Made by a program: the position numbers and the translations under genes
Origin: Trichosporon coremiiforme
Lineage: Eukaryota > Basidiomycota > Tremellomycetes > Trichosporonales > Trichosporonaceae
DNA: 64,000 nt
Direction: 5' to 3'
NCBI GenBank assembly: GCA_039545355.1
Contig: BCJJ01000004.1
Coordinates: forward strand, 1,010,801 to 1,074,800
In this document: piece after piece, positions 1 to 10,907 of the stretch
Layout of the letters: every line of letters begins with the position of its first letter
Numbering within the stretch: the first letter of the stretch is position 1
The notes under the pieces: generated by a model
The model's input: the letters and a program-made list of their open reading frames with translations, nothing else
What the model was told of the DNA's origin: nothing
The model's database searches: none

Positions 1-1
1 T

Positions 2-112
2 ACGGAGCTCTGGAACACCTATGATCAGAATGAGATCGACCGACTTATCATGTCCATGCCTAACAGGATCAAGGACACCATCTCTGCTAATGGAGGACAC
101 ATTAAGTATTGA
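2..112 (+). mobile_element. Tc1/mariner transposase C-terminus (partial)
   Basis: The frame from base 2 to the stop at 110-112 encodes 36 residues: an ELW start, a run ending RLIMSMPNRIKDTISANGGH, and a final KY. This matches the C-terminal end of Tc1/mariner DDE transposases, where a RLv.SMP.R...i.a.GGhtKY tail is typical. Everything upstream, including the catalytic DDE/D core, lies outside the window, so intactness cannot be judged. The downstream terminal inverted repeat should lie within a few hundred bases, but I could not pair it without the left end. Confidence 0.6.
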
Positions 113-988
113 TCCCAGGTGCACCATGCTTCGTATATAGGTTACCAAGACTCCCATGCACGTGGAACAACTGTTTATAGAGCAAGAAACATGCATATGC
201 ATGAGTTATTCGTGGTTGCAGCGAGGTCGACAGTTCACGGCCTCGTTTGTGGCACCACTCGTTCGACTTAACCTGTGACCCTAGTTTAGGACTGCCGTTC
301 CCGGGCGGGGTCAGCAGGTGGGGAACAAGCGCCTCTTGGCTGCTGCTGCCTCATTGTCGAGCATGGCTCTCAAAATCCTCGCATGCATAAGCTCAAATAG
401 ACGCTTCGCTACTTTCCTAAGGTACCAAGTAACAGCCAGAATCCGGTAGGCGAGAGTCGATGAACGCTGCGTTACTCACCGAGGTGAGGGTTTGGGGCTC
501 GGCGAAACTCTCCGAGGAGCATTCTGGTCATCAGGCGTCCGGGCAGTGCTGAAAGCCAGACGCGGGCAGAAGGATGGGAAGCGGGCAGAAGAGTATCGTA
601 GCTGGAGGTTTAAACACAGCTCACTCCTCAGTTAGCTCTAACCAATTCGTCAGTTCGAGTACCACATCGAGGAGGAGAGTGGAGATGGTCGGGCATGCTG
701 CGGTACCAGAGACTTGCTCGACGCTTTTGCAGCCAGAGTCCTCTGTGGTAGCTTTCGCCTGACAAACAAGCATGACTGCAGAACTCCAGAAACTGTCTTA
801 CGACCAGTTCGTCGCGGCCGAGCCCGGGCTAAAAGGCTAACTGGCGCCGATCCCACAGCCCACAGGGGATGACTAACCGATCTCACCAGCATTCCTCGGT
901 CGTGTCCACTAGTGAGGAATGTTGTTGATCTTGCGTCTCGTCTCACATCTCTCGCATCGCTCATACACCGTCCTGACTTTGTCTCTTC
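113..988. other. Intergenic, no gene seen
   Basis: No open frame here reads like protein. The stretch must hold the right end of the Tc1-like element and the promoter of the first BTB gene. No structured RNA or repeat was noticed. Confidence 0.5.
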
Positions 989-1684
989 ATGACCCGACCT
1001 ATCGTTCCAGATACCCAGCACGAATGGACGCACGGCGATTTCACCCTGGTGGCAACGGATGGAGGTGAGTTCAGCGTGGCCCTGTCCCTCCTTCTCTCGG
1101 TCAGCGGAGTGTTCAACGATGCCGAGAGCTTGGCTGGCGACTCTACGCGGGAGCTGTGCTTTGTCGATTCCGACTTTGAGACTTCCCCTGTCATCCTCCG
1201 ATTCCTGCAACTCGCTTCGACGCATTCGATCGGGCAAGACGGTGTGCTTTTCAACGACGACGACCTGGAAGCGTATATCCGCCTGGTGGCCTTCCTGCGC
1301 AAGTACGACTGCCCCGATCTACTCGCACTGTTGCCGCTGTGCATCCGTGGGAGACTTGAGCACGACGAGATCCCACCCCAACATGTTTACATCTTGGGGG
1401 CGGTACTGGACGACGTAGAGCTGTGTGTTTCAGCGCTCAAACGCCGCACAGCCGGGGCCATTCAGGAGGGCGAGCTCGTTACCGTGGGGGCTCACACGAT
1501 CGTTGTCTCGGACATTCCGCAACAGTTCCGACGCTTCATTCCGGAGGAGTACTGGTTCGGCCTGATGCGTGCCCGACGAAGTCTCGACTCGCGCAGTCTG
1601 ATCCCGACGAAGAGTAACGAATGGGACGACATCTCCATCGACTTCAGGCTCGAGCTTGGTCGTCTTAAGCGATCAGCCGTATGA
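989..1684 (+). CDS. BTB/POZ-like protein, paralog 1
   Basis: An uninterrupted 231-aa frame. Near residues 15-25 it reads HGDFTLVATDGGEF, the usual first strand of a BTB/POZ fold (gDftlvssDg..F), followed by a long helical region. BTB domains mediate dimerisation and often act as Cullin-3 adaptors; no kelch, MATH or zinc-finger partner is present, so this is a short BTB-only protein. It is the first of three same-strand paralogs; FLQLA.THSIG at about residue 70 matches FLQLI.NYTIG in the next gene. Unlike the other two it has no intron at the shared position: AGC-GGA is read through where they splice in phase 2. The start was chosen as the first ATG before the BTB strand. The substrate is unknown. 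Confidence 0.75.
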   Translation: MTRPIVPDTQHEWTHGDFTLVATDGGEFSVALSLLLSVSGVFNDAESLAGDSTRELCFVDSDFETSPVILRFLQLASTHSIGQDGVLFNDDDLEAYIRLVAFLRKYDCPDLLALLPLCIRGRLEHDEIPPQHVYILGAVLDDVELCVSALKRRTAGAIQEGELVTVGAHTIVVSDIPQQFRRFIPEEYWFGLMRARRSLDSRSLIPTKSNEWDDISIDFRLELGRLKRSAV

Positions 1685-2228
1685 CCCTTGAGTTGAGCCC
1701 GCGTGGGCCTCATGGATCTCCCAGTGTCCATTCACCATTCAACAATGTTTTGCCAACACGCGTCAGACAGACGGCCTTGGCACTCCGAGACTCCCGCGAG
1801 TCACCTGCCGCCGCACGTGTCGTTGTGTCGTCATCTGTTCGTTCCCGTCGGCGTCAAAGCATACGTACCAATCAATTGCATCCGAGTGCATGATCGGCGT
1901 GAAATATTGGTGGCCATCTCTGGACGGAACACACCGCCTCTCAGCTCCCTTACCTCCTTTGGTTAATATCTAATCTTATCACCTCGTCACCACTACCGCA
2001 ACGTATCGAGAGTGAAGGGGAGTTTGGACTCTCATTCGCATCTTGACATCATATGAAGGTTGTCTCCGCCGCATGCGTAGTCGGACGAGACGTCAGAGCC
2101 GCCTCGGAGACGAATTGGATGCGCTACAAGGAAAAACCGAGCTCGGCCAAATCCCATCACACCCAAAATGATGGGTGCCTTACTCGGTTAGGTCATAATT
2201 CCCTGCATGACCGAGGTGATGAGGGACC
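1685..2228. other. Intergenic between BTB paralogs 1 and 2
   Basis: A 3' flank plus promoter. I see no further gene or RNA. Confidence 0.5.
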
Positions 2229-3219
2229 ATGAGGGCCGATAGACGGCTTCTCGCCTCTGACGTTGCAGGCGGCATGGCAGCAGCTCATGAGCCCGTCGGG
2301 TTTAGCATGGCTCGCGAGATGATCGGACATGTTTTCTGGGATCTGAAGCAGATCCTGCTTTCAGATTCTGACCATTACCGCATTACACTGTTCGACACCA
2401 CCAAGCAGCAGCTCACCATGAACGGTATCGAGAGCCTCACGCCGCCCAGCACGGACGGCACAGAGACGATGGTTTTCAAGGACGACCCGACATGGAAGGA
2501 TGGAGACTTTGTCCTGGTTTCCAGTGACGGATGGAGGTTTCGAGTACCCTCACATCCTTTACTCAGCCACAGGTGGGTACCGTTGCTCGACCCATACAGC
2601 TAACCACCACCGCAGCACCGTACTTTGCGACGCACAAGACTTCTGTCGCGGCGAGAAGGAGGTCAAGTTTACAGACCCGGTCATCGAGACTCGAGCAATC
2701 GTTTCGCGCTTTTTGCAACTCATCATGAACTATACGATCGGCGAGGTGGAGGCGCCACTCGACCTGGCCGAGCGGCTTTGGAGCGGGATGAAGGTTGCCA
2801 AGCCCATGAGCGAAGACATCGTGAGCGAGTACGTGCACCTCGTCGCGTTTATGCGCAAATGGGACTGCACAGGTGCATGCAAGATTCTGCGCCTGTGCGT
2901 GATCAAGTCGCTGCTTGACCTGCAGATCGCGCCGTTGCATGCCTTCATGATCGGCGCGCTCCTGGACGACCCTGAGTTGTGCTACTTCTCCATCGAGAAG
3001 GAGATGCTCAACATGAAAAAGTTCGGCCACAAGTACTTCCAGGCCCTCGACCTCGCCAACTTCCCCATCACGCTCTGGGACCGCATCCCGCCAGAGTACA
3101 TGCTTGCGCTCAACAAGTCCAAGCCAGCAGTCGTCGAAGGCATCCTCGGACCGGCGACCGCCTTCATCCGTGAAATCTCCATGGCGCGCGACATCCGCTC
3201 CTCCCCGGAGAGCAAGTGA
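2229..3219 (+). CDS. BTB/POZ-like protein, paralog 2
   Basis: Two exons, 2229-2572 and 2616-3219, separated by a 43-nt intron (GTGGGT..CGCAG, branch CTAAC); 315 aa. Splicing restores the frame in phase 2 and joins HPLLSH to STVLCDAQDF. The BTB core starts near residue 85 with WKDGDFVLVSSDGWRF and continues to FLQLIMNYTIG, aligned with the upstream paralog. The N-terminal extension of about 80 residues is absent from paralog 1, and an internal ATG (MAAAHEP) could be the true start. A later segment, PLHAFMIGALLDDPELC, matches PQHVYILGAVLDDVELC of paralog 1, so homology continues beyond the BTB fold. Likely a recent tandem duplicate of unknown function. Confidence 0.75.
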
Positions 3220-3562
3220 GTCCTGCCTGCGTTTTGAATGCACGCCGCATGCATAGCTGACTGGAAGGACGAACGTCTTCGCGAAGTGGTAGGCAAGCTT
3301 CGCTTCACATCTCACCGCACGCAATACATGAGCATTCAAAACAATCAACTGGAAGCGTTACGACACGCCGACCCCTCGCATGCGCCCTTCGCCATGCATG
3401 GGGCGCAGCGGGCGCGGCATAAAACCGACGAGCGACGAGCGACGATGGTCCGTGTTGTAACCCTTGTATCTCCATCATCAGTGTCGTCGAAACCGGCCCG
3501 CCCGCCCGCCGCCAACGGCACCTCCCAGCAACCACCACCGTAACTCGCCACTGAGCCTCGAC
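3220..3562. other. Intergenic between BTB paralogs 2 and 3
   Basis: A short flank with no recognisable element. Confidence 0.5.
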
Positions 3563-4396
3563 ATGGCGTCCACCCAGCCAAGCATGCAATCGCATGCATC
3601 CCTGCCCTGCGTGGGCGCTGGTGATCTCATCCTGCAGTCCGCAGACGGCACCCGCCTCGAGTGCAAGTGGGAGTCACTCTGCACCGCGTCGTAAGTTTAC
3701 CCGACCCACTGGACCCTAAGGTGCGGATAAAGCTCACCTCCCATCAGTGGGTTACTCAACCGAGCCCAACTCTCCTCCGACAACACCCAAGCGACGCTGC
3801 TCTTCACCCGCGCGGACGAGGACGGCGCCACGCTGTCTCTCCTGGTCCAGTTCCTCGTGCATGTGACGCTCGATTGCGGACAAGCCTCCGCCTACGTGCG
3901 TGTCATTGGTCTGCTGCAACGGCACCATTGTGGGACCACGATCAGGCACCTGGCCCACGCGCTCGAGCGCGCGCTGCGGCGGCGCGAGATCCCGCGCGCC
4001 CTCGCGTTCTGCCTCGGCGCCGTGGCAGAGGACAGCGCGCTGTGTGCCGCGGCCCTCGCGTGCGACGAGCCCCCCACCGCAGGACACGCGTACGGCATGC
4101 TGGACATGGACGCGCTGCCCCTCGAGGTCGTCGCGGCCGTGCCCCCGCTCTATCTCTGGCTGCTGAACCGCGCGTTCCGCCGCCGCATCAACAACAAGAC
4201 GAGCTGGGCCGAGCTCGGCGCGTGGTTCGAGCGCGAGAGTGCGCGCATCCATGTCACTGGATCCCACGCGGATCTCCTCCGGGACAACGAAACGTGCGCG
4301 TACGTCACGGACGACATGCGGCGCAGTCTCGAGCTGGCCCTCTCGTCCAAGGGCAGCAGTAAGAGCAATAGCCCCAAACCCGGCACCGACTTGTAG
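3563..4396 (+). CDS. BTB/POZ-like protein, paralog 3
   Basis: Two exons, 3563-3690 and 3748-4396; the 57-nt intron (GTAAGT..CATCAG) sits in phase 2, exactly where paralog 2 is interrupted. The product is 258 aa. Residues 18-32 read GAGDLILQSADGTRL, the BTB first strand, but the following part is shorter and more diverged (FLVHVTLD replaces FLQL). The middle is very Arg/Ala-rich with high third-position GC. It keeps the FCLGAVAEDSALC segment seen as GALLDDPELC in paralog 2. Same strand and close spacing to the other two indicate tandem duplication; it is the most diverged copy. Confidence 0.65.
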
Positions 4397-4652
4397 CTTT
4401 TGTCGGTGGATTGGACAACATTTCCTTCCTCCTCGTGTATCCCTGCGTTTAGACAAAGTGTATGATAGATATGTTTCGAGTACAGGTACATCAGATGCAT
4501 GTCACATGATAACGAACGGTCGTGGCACTATGCACACTCTGCTCTCTGCTCTCTCGCCCTCTCGCTCTGCTCTTGGTCCGCCTTCTCGGCGTGCCTCGGC
4601 GCTGCACTATCGGCGCGGGCACTGGCGTGGATCATGTCTATACGCTTTGAGC

Positions 4653-6913
4653 CTAATGGCGCATGAGGGCCGCGAGCATGTCCTGCGAGTGCTGGTTGCC
4701 CTGCTGGTACATCTGCTGGCCATGTGGGGGCGGGCTCTGGCCATACATCGGCGGGCGGCCGTAGAAGCACTGCGGCTGGGGAGGGAGGAAGCCCTGCTGC
4801 ATCGGGTACCCCGGAGGACCTTGGGGGCCTCCAGGACCGCCGGGACCGCCAGGGCCACCGGGGCCGCCGCTGGGGGTCTGCGGGCCGGGAGGGGGAGAGA
4901 GGCCGTTGGGCGGGCGCATGAAGCCGGGAGGACCGCCAGGTCCGCCAGGACCGGCACTCTGCAGGCTGCGCAGGAGGTCGTCGGGGCTCGGACCGGGGCC
5001 GCGCTGAGGACCGCCGGGGTACATGCCCTGCATCATCGGGTGAGGGGGAAGCATGCCCATGCCGGGCGGAGGCATGGGAGGGCCGCCGGAAGGAGGTCCC
5101 TGGGGACCGGGGCCGTGCTGCGGTCCGCCGTGCTGGTTCAGCAGCGAGAGGAGGTCGGGACCAGGGCCGCCGTTTGAGCCGGGAGGAGGGCCAGGCATCT
5201 GCTGGCGCTGAGGGCCGTCGTAGAACGAACGTTGCTGATGGTGGCCTTGGGGCGGGCCATGGGGAGGGCCTTGCTGCGGCAGCTCGCCCATCGGCGATCG
5301 GAAGTTGCCGTAATAGCGCGGGTCGGGCGGCGGAGGCGACGAGTACTGCTGCTGCTGGGGCGGGACATCCTCGCGGCGCATGTAGTCGGTCGGGCTCTGC
5401 GAGTGCGAGTGCGAGTGCGGGGGCTCGGTGGGAGACTGCGCGTACATGCCCGGCGGAGGGGGAGGGCCACCACGGAAGCCACCGAATGGCGCGCGCTGCT
5501 GCTGCAAGTCGGCAGAGCCGGGACGGGGAGCGGGGCTGGGACCCTTGGCGGACAGCATGCCCATGAGCTTGGCCATGTGGTCGTCGACACGTTGGCCGCT
5601 AGCGGGCGACTCGGGAGCGACGGGAGATCGGCCGGGGCTGATGCCGGCGGCAACGGCAGACGGGTTCTGCGAGCCGGACCCGAAAAAGCGCTGGAAGCGG
5701 GACTGGAACGCGCTCGTCTCCTCCTTCTCCTCTGGCTGGTCGTCTTCCTTGCCCTTGTCGTCGTCAAACACCTTGTGCTTGAAGTAGTTGGCAACGTTGA
5801 CCTCCTTGGGCTTGGGCGGGGTCTTGGTGGCAGGCTGCTCGCCTCCAAAGAACGACACGAGCGGCTTCTCGTTTGGCCGCCAGTTGTCGCCTTCGGATCC
5901 ACCGCGGGGTCCGCCCTTCATCTGGCGCTTGTGGGCGGCGATCATGTCCTCGCCGGGCACAAACTTGACGAGGTGCTCGGTGTCCTGCGTCGCACTGGCA
6001 ATAGCGGGGTCTTCCAGCTCGGGACCGTCGTTCATCCAGGCGGGCTCGGCGCTGTCGTCGTCGTACCGCGGACCTGTCCGTCGGGAATCACCGTTGCGCT
6101 GTTGCGGGCGATCTGATCGGTCAGTGATCTGCCGCACATGCCCAAACTCACCACCACGACGCCAGTCGTCGTCTCTCCTCTGGTTGTTGTGCATGCCGTG
6201 CTGGCTGTGCTGGTTCTGGTGGTGGTGACGGTCACTGCCCATCCTCTCGCCCCTCTCGCCTCCACCGCGCTTGTCATCGAACCTGCGGGGCTGAACCGCA
6301 AACTTGCCCATCTGGCCGCCGAACCGTCCTCCATGCTCCGCGATCGCCGGATCAGCAGGGGCACCCTCTGGTTGCCTGCGCAGGCCGATGTTGCGAACAC
6401 CTCCACGTCCACCGGCGAGCCTGCCGCCGCCGCCGATACCGCCGCCGAAACCGAATCCTTCACCGAAACCACTCTGAGCACCGGCCCTCATGCCGCGGGG
6501 GCTGATCGCCGCAATGGCAGGGTCGTCGACCATGGGCTTGGGCATCTGCCCGAACCAGCTCTCCAGCGGCACTAATCCCTCTGGGACTTCAGTTCGCTTC
6601 GAGAGACGGAGAAGATCAGCACGCGAGTACGTCACGATCGGCCCGCGGGGCTGGCGGATGGGGGTCGCGAAACTGCCATTGTTCGGGCGAGAGGACGCAA
6701 TGGCGGGATCTGGCGGTGCGAGGCCCAGGATGGCGTTCATCTCTGAGTCCTCTAGAGGCGTCTGGGCCGTGTCAGGTGATAGAGGGGCGAAGTGGTTGAA
6801 CTGCTGCGGCGAGGTGCCGAGCGATGCTGGTGAGGCTGCAAGCATTAGCCACCAGCCTAATGAGCAAGGGCGAGGGGCCAAGATTTCCCGCAGGTCAACT
6901 TACCGGGAGCCAT
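4653..6913 (-). CDS. 4E-T-like eIF4E-binding low-complexity protein
   Basis: Exon 1 is 6904-6913 (10 nt), followed by a 68-nt intron and exon 2, 6835-4653; 730 aa. Near residue 73 is YSRADLL, a canonical YxxxxL-phi eIF4E-binding motif, in a context (RGPIVTYSR..LLRLSK) like the start of metazoan 4E-T. Near residue 268 EPAWMNDGPEL resembles the EPEWFS.GP segment of 4E-T/Cup, and SRFQRFF lies further on. The rest is disordered: Gly/Arg-rich around 130-220, then long Pro/Gly/Gln runs with PGGPGG repeats to the C-terminus. The family represses cap-dependent translation and brings mRNA to P-bodies. The peptide DPAIA occurs four times (about residues 46, 108, 165, 279) in different codons. An alternative is another eIF4E-binding repressor; the eIF4E link is the secure part. 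Confidence 0.6.
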
Positions 6914-7799
6914 TGCGCTGACGCCTTCCCTTTGATGGACGGGCGTGTCGCTGCGAGTGGTCTCGGTGGAGAGAGGCGTGGGGTGGGGTGGTCGGGGAGT
7001 GCTGGAAGAAGACGAGGCAGCGAGAGCTGGCAGAGGCGGGTTTCCTGGTGCTTTGCCAACCTAGTTGACTGTGATAATGGGGGAGTTTAGAAATAGACAA
7101 TGATGACGGGGGATGAGATGATGTTGAGGACGCTATGTGGTATGAGGAAGGTCAGACCTTCCACCGACCAGCACACCGAGAGCACCGCCAGCGCCTGCCT
7201 GACCTGGTGCAGGCCGCCAGATTGTCCACCCTAGCGAGCCTAGCCACCCTAGCACCGCCGCCCTATGTGTGCCCCGTACTTAAGTGGCCACATGGCCGCT
7301 GGCCTAATGACGATTACACTGCTGCGGGCAACTTTGTATTGGCTGAGCGGTGCAATTACAAACGATCGAAATCAAGTTCCCGCTCGTCGCACCTGCTCGC
7401 TCGCTTGGGTGAGCTGGGTGACGCGGTGACGCCACAGGCCCAGAAACGAGGGCGAGACCATTCTTTTGTGAAGCGCGTGTGTGCGCGTCAGCTTGGCGGC
7501 GTACGCAGTTCGTGGCTCGCCCTGCAGACAAGACTGCGGCGGCACTTGCGCAGCCAACTTACTGCCTGACAGTCTGACTAACAGCAGCTGCTTGCCTGAC
7601 AGGACTGCGGGCTTACCGAGAGCGCGTCGTATCGACCCTACGGCTAGCACGGCGGCGACTCATGGAATGCAGGAATTGCTTGATACATGCAGAAAATGTC
7701 GATGCTAGAATGGGATTTCTTCTACAAAGAACAACAGATATGCTTCTATTCTTATCTACAGCCTTCCGCTCCGGACGTCGCGCTCAGAGTTCAGCGCCG
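6914..7799. other. Intergenic, promoter of the 4E-T-like gene
   Basis: Contains the upstream region of the 4E-T-like gene and the 3' flank of the CSC1-type gene. No open frame here looks coding. Confidence 0.5.
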
Positions 7800-10700
7800 C
7801 TAGTACGTCCCTCCGGGCGGCGGGTGAGGCCACGTCTGTGGCACATCATGACCGCTGCCTACGCGCGACAGGTCCTGGGTGGAAGGGTTGCGCACCGGTG
7901 CGTAACCACCAGTGTAGCTTGGAGCGGGGCTGACACCGCGACCGAGACTACCCGCGCTACCGTGCGAGTCGAAGCGGTCCAAGGGAACCAGTGTAGGCGA
8001 GTCGCCGTACGAGCTGGTCGAGTGCTGGTGCATGGGTGGTGGGGGACGCTGCCCGAATGGTCGAGGCGGGTACGAGCCATCTTGATGCCACGGCTCCGAA
8101 TAAGGCGAAGGCGAGGGGGAGGGCGCCATCCCCGTAGGCGCTGCGGCGAGAACGAGTCCGTCGGTCGACATGTTCTCCTCGGGCAGGGCCGCGAGCGAGT
8201 CGCCAAACGAACGGTTGTGGCGCAACATCGGAATGGTGTCCTCGCCACCAAACTCCGACTTGGTGAGCGCCGTGAGGCCGGTCATGTTCGACTTCACAGA
8301 GCGAGTATCCCAGTCCTTGTCGTCGCGCAGAGGGTTGTACTCAAGGTTCTCCTCGCGAACCGCCATGACCTCGACACCATCGTGCTCGTGCTTGGCCGAG
8401 AACCAGGGGTACTCGGCGAGCACAGAGCGAGCAAGCTCCTCCTGGTTCTTGTGGACCATGACGTTGTAGACGCGGTCGCGACGCAGGGCAGGGTTCAGGA
8501 ACCTGCGGGTGACCTCGGACGACTTGACACGCTTCTCGGACATGGCAGCCAGGCGCTGCTCCTCGGCCTCGGACGGCGTAGCAATATAGTACTTGAAGTT
8601 GTACTCGATCGTCCTGTTTAAGTAGATCTTGAACGCGAGCAAGATCAGAACAGGCGGAGCGCTCGCGATGGCGTCGATCCAGTGGGCGCGAATGAGACCA
8701 GTCGTGAGGATCATGAGTAGCTGCATGAAGAGGGTGGCGACCAAGACGCGGTTGGTGTACACTCTCCACATGCGGCCGCCAGACTCTGCCTTCGTAACGT
8801 AGACGTAAAGCAGCTGGTACTTGTACTGTTGTCAGCTCGCCAGCTCCATTTGGGCAGCTACTCACAATCAAAAGAGAGAAAAGGAGGACGAACAGGCAGC
8901 CGATGGCCACCAGAGGAGCCAGGGGGGCGTAGACGAGACCGACGGTCGAGAGGAAGATGATGTTGACTCCAACGATGTAATACTCGAACGCAGGGGGCCT
9001 TGTCAGGTCGCGGATATCACGCGGCGTGTAGCTGAACATGACCCTGCGGAAGGAAACGAGGGCGAGCCTCAGCAGCTGGATGATCTCGAAGAAGACAAGG
9101 AAACCACGCAGAGGGAGCCAGGTAAGCCAGTAGGTGCTCTGCTGAACGTAGGTGCCCTGGACGTCCTTTGGAAGGTCCTTGAACATGCCGAAGATATCCT
9201 TGGCCGACTTTCCACGTCCAACGTCCTTGACGATGTTTCCCACGAGGTTGACAATAACTCCAAGGATCGTGAACAGGATCAAATACCACATGACCATGAA
9301 GAAGTAGTATCGGGCGAAGGTGGCGCGGTCCAGGCGACTGCGCGTCTGTGCACCCTGGTACTTGCAGACGCGGCGCAGGATGTAGGGCAGGATGAACGCG
9401 AGGATGGCGAGGATCGAGGGCGCCAGCAGACCGGAAATGATAGTGAACGTCCAGTTCGAGAACTGGGAGGCGTCACGCCACTGTCGAAGAAATCCCACCC
9501 ATTCCGCCCAAAGCGACAAGTTGCCGAGAACCGTGATGAGCAGCACAGGAATCGTGTTTGCCAAACAAATGAGACCAATGAATACCCAGCCGAGGTTGCG
9601 TGCAGTGACGAGCTCGGGTCCGTCCTTCGTCAAGTTCTTCCAGACGATGTCGCGCGGCTCCGGTGCGAGTTGAAGATGAGTTCCGCCCATCTCCTTTCTC
9701 TTGCCCGCATAGATGCGGGCGATGCGGTGCGCTTCCGCGACCGTCTTGAACGTCACGAAGCCGTATGTCTCGCCCTCGATGCGCTCTTCGATCTGGTTGG
9801 AAGACTTGAAGGGCATCTTGCGGGCCTTGCGTTCCCGTCGCAGCAGGGAGTCAATGTACTGGCGTTTGGCGTCAACCTTGTCACGGAGGAACTTGATCTC
9901 GTTGGCCAGATAATCGATCTTGTCGACCTTCTCGCCACCAAAGCACGCCCAGCCTCCCTTTCGGAGCAGCGGGCGCTGCGCGGCCATCTTGCCGTGCTTC
10001 AGGTACTTCACGAGGGTCTTCTCGAGGTCTCTCACAGCCTTATTGTGATCCTCTACCAGTTGTGGAAAGTCCCCGAGCCGGCGGCCGATGGTCGCACAGT
10101 CAATTTCATTCGTGATCTTGATGCCGTCAACCTTGAGGCGGCTCATCAGGTGCACGAGGCCCTCGTCTGAGCGATACTCCCTCGGAACTCGCGTGAGCAT
10201 GATCGTACGCGACGACAGCTTGTGCTGGTATGTCTTCGAGCGGAACCAGTTGTAGCGCAGCTTGTCCATGACCTTCCAGTTGTGCCAGACGAAGAATATG
10301 ACAATGAACGTGAGCAAATAGTTTACTGCGACGGCAGGCCACGCCCAGGCGTCGGTTACGTTCTCTATCGTGATGGCAGATAGTTGGTCTTGTCGATTAT
10401 CCTTTTGGACGTGCTTCAGGTTGTACACTCCGTATGTGATGGCGAGGGCGACGCTGAGCAACGTAGCGCCACAGAAGATGTAGACCAGCATGCGGACCAT
10501 GCGGAGGAAGGCGACTGCGTCCAATCCGCACGTCTGAAGCATTTGTGTCTCAGTGTAGGTGATGACAGGCTTGAACCAGGAGAAAAAGCCTCGTCCGAGC
10601 TCTGGCGGCGGCGGTTCATAATCGTCGTCGTTCGGGTCGGGGGGCACAGCGTACTTGACTTTCGGCGCATAGATCTTGTTTTGTCTTGGTCGGAAGAAAC

Positions 10701-10907
10701 AGAACAGGACGAGGATCAAGAGCTGCGGGGTGTCAGCGAGGAAGAGGCCCTGGCTGGACTCACCGAGATGCCGCCGTTGAGCGCAAACTGGGTAAGAACG
10801 GCTTTGGCGTTGACCTTGCGCGCCTCTGCGTAGCCTTGCTGGATTGTGTGGAAGATGTCGTCCGCATCAGGCGGACCGGTCTGGCCTACCTGGACAGGGG
10901 TCGTCAT
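7800..10907 (-). CDS. CSC1/TMEM63-type calcium-permeable channel
   Basis: Three exons, 10907-10764, 10722-8866 and 8825-7800, with 41-nt and 40-nt introns; 1008 aa. The order is an extracellular N-terminus with a first TM helix (LLILVLFCFF) formed across intron 1, two more TM helices, a large cytosolic domain (Phm7_cyt type, with MLTRVPREYRSDEGL and YGFVTFKTVAEA), then about seven TM helices from NLGWVFIGLICLANTIP onward, including the conserved EYYIVGVNIIFLSTVGLVYAP region. This is the DUF221/RSN1_7TM architecture of OSCA/CSC1/TMEM63 proteins, mechanically and osmotically gated cation channels. The last 300 residues are a cytosolic Pro/Ser-rich tail. Starts and introns are supported by continuous TM helices across each junction. 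Confidence 0.88.

Noticed and set aside
5232..6116. Long plus-strand frames opposite the 4E-T-like gene
   Set aside because: They are antisense shadows of a Gly/Pro-rich coding strand; composition is Val/Leu/Arg/Ala-biased and no motif is present.
8821..10170. 449-aa plus-strand frame
   Set aside because: Antisense to the CSC1-type channel exon, whose minus-strand reading has clear TM helices and family motifs.
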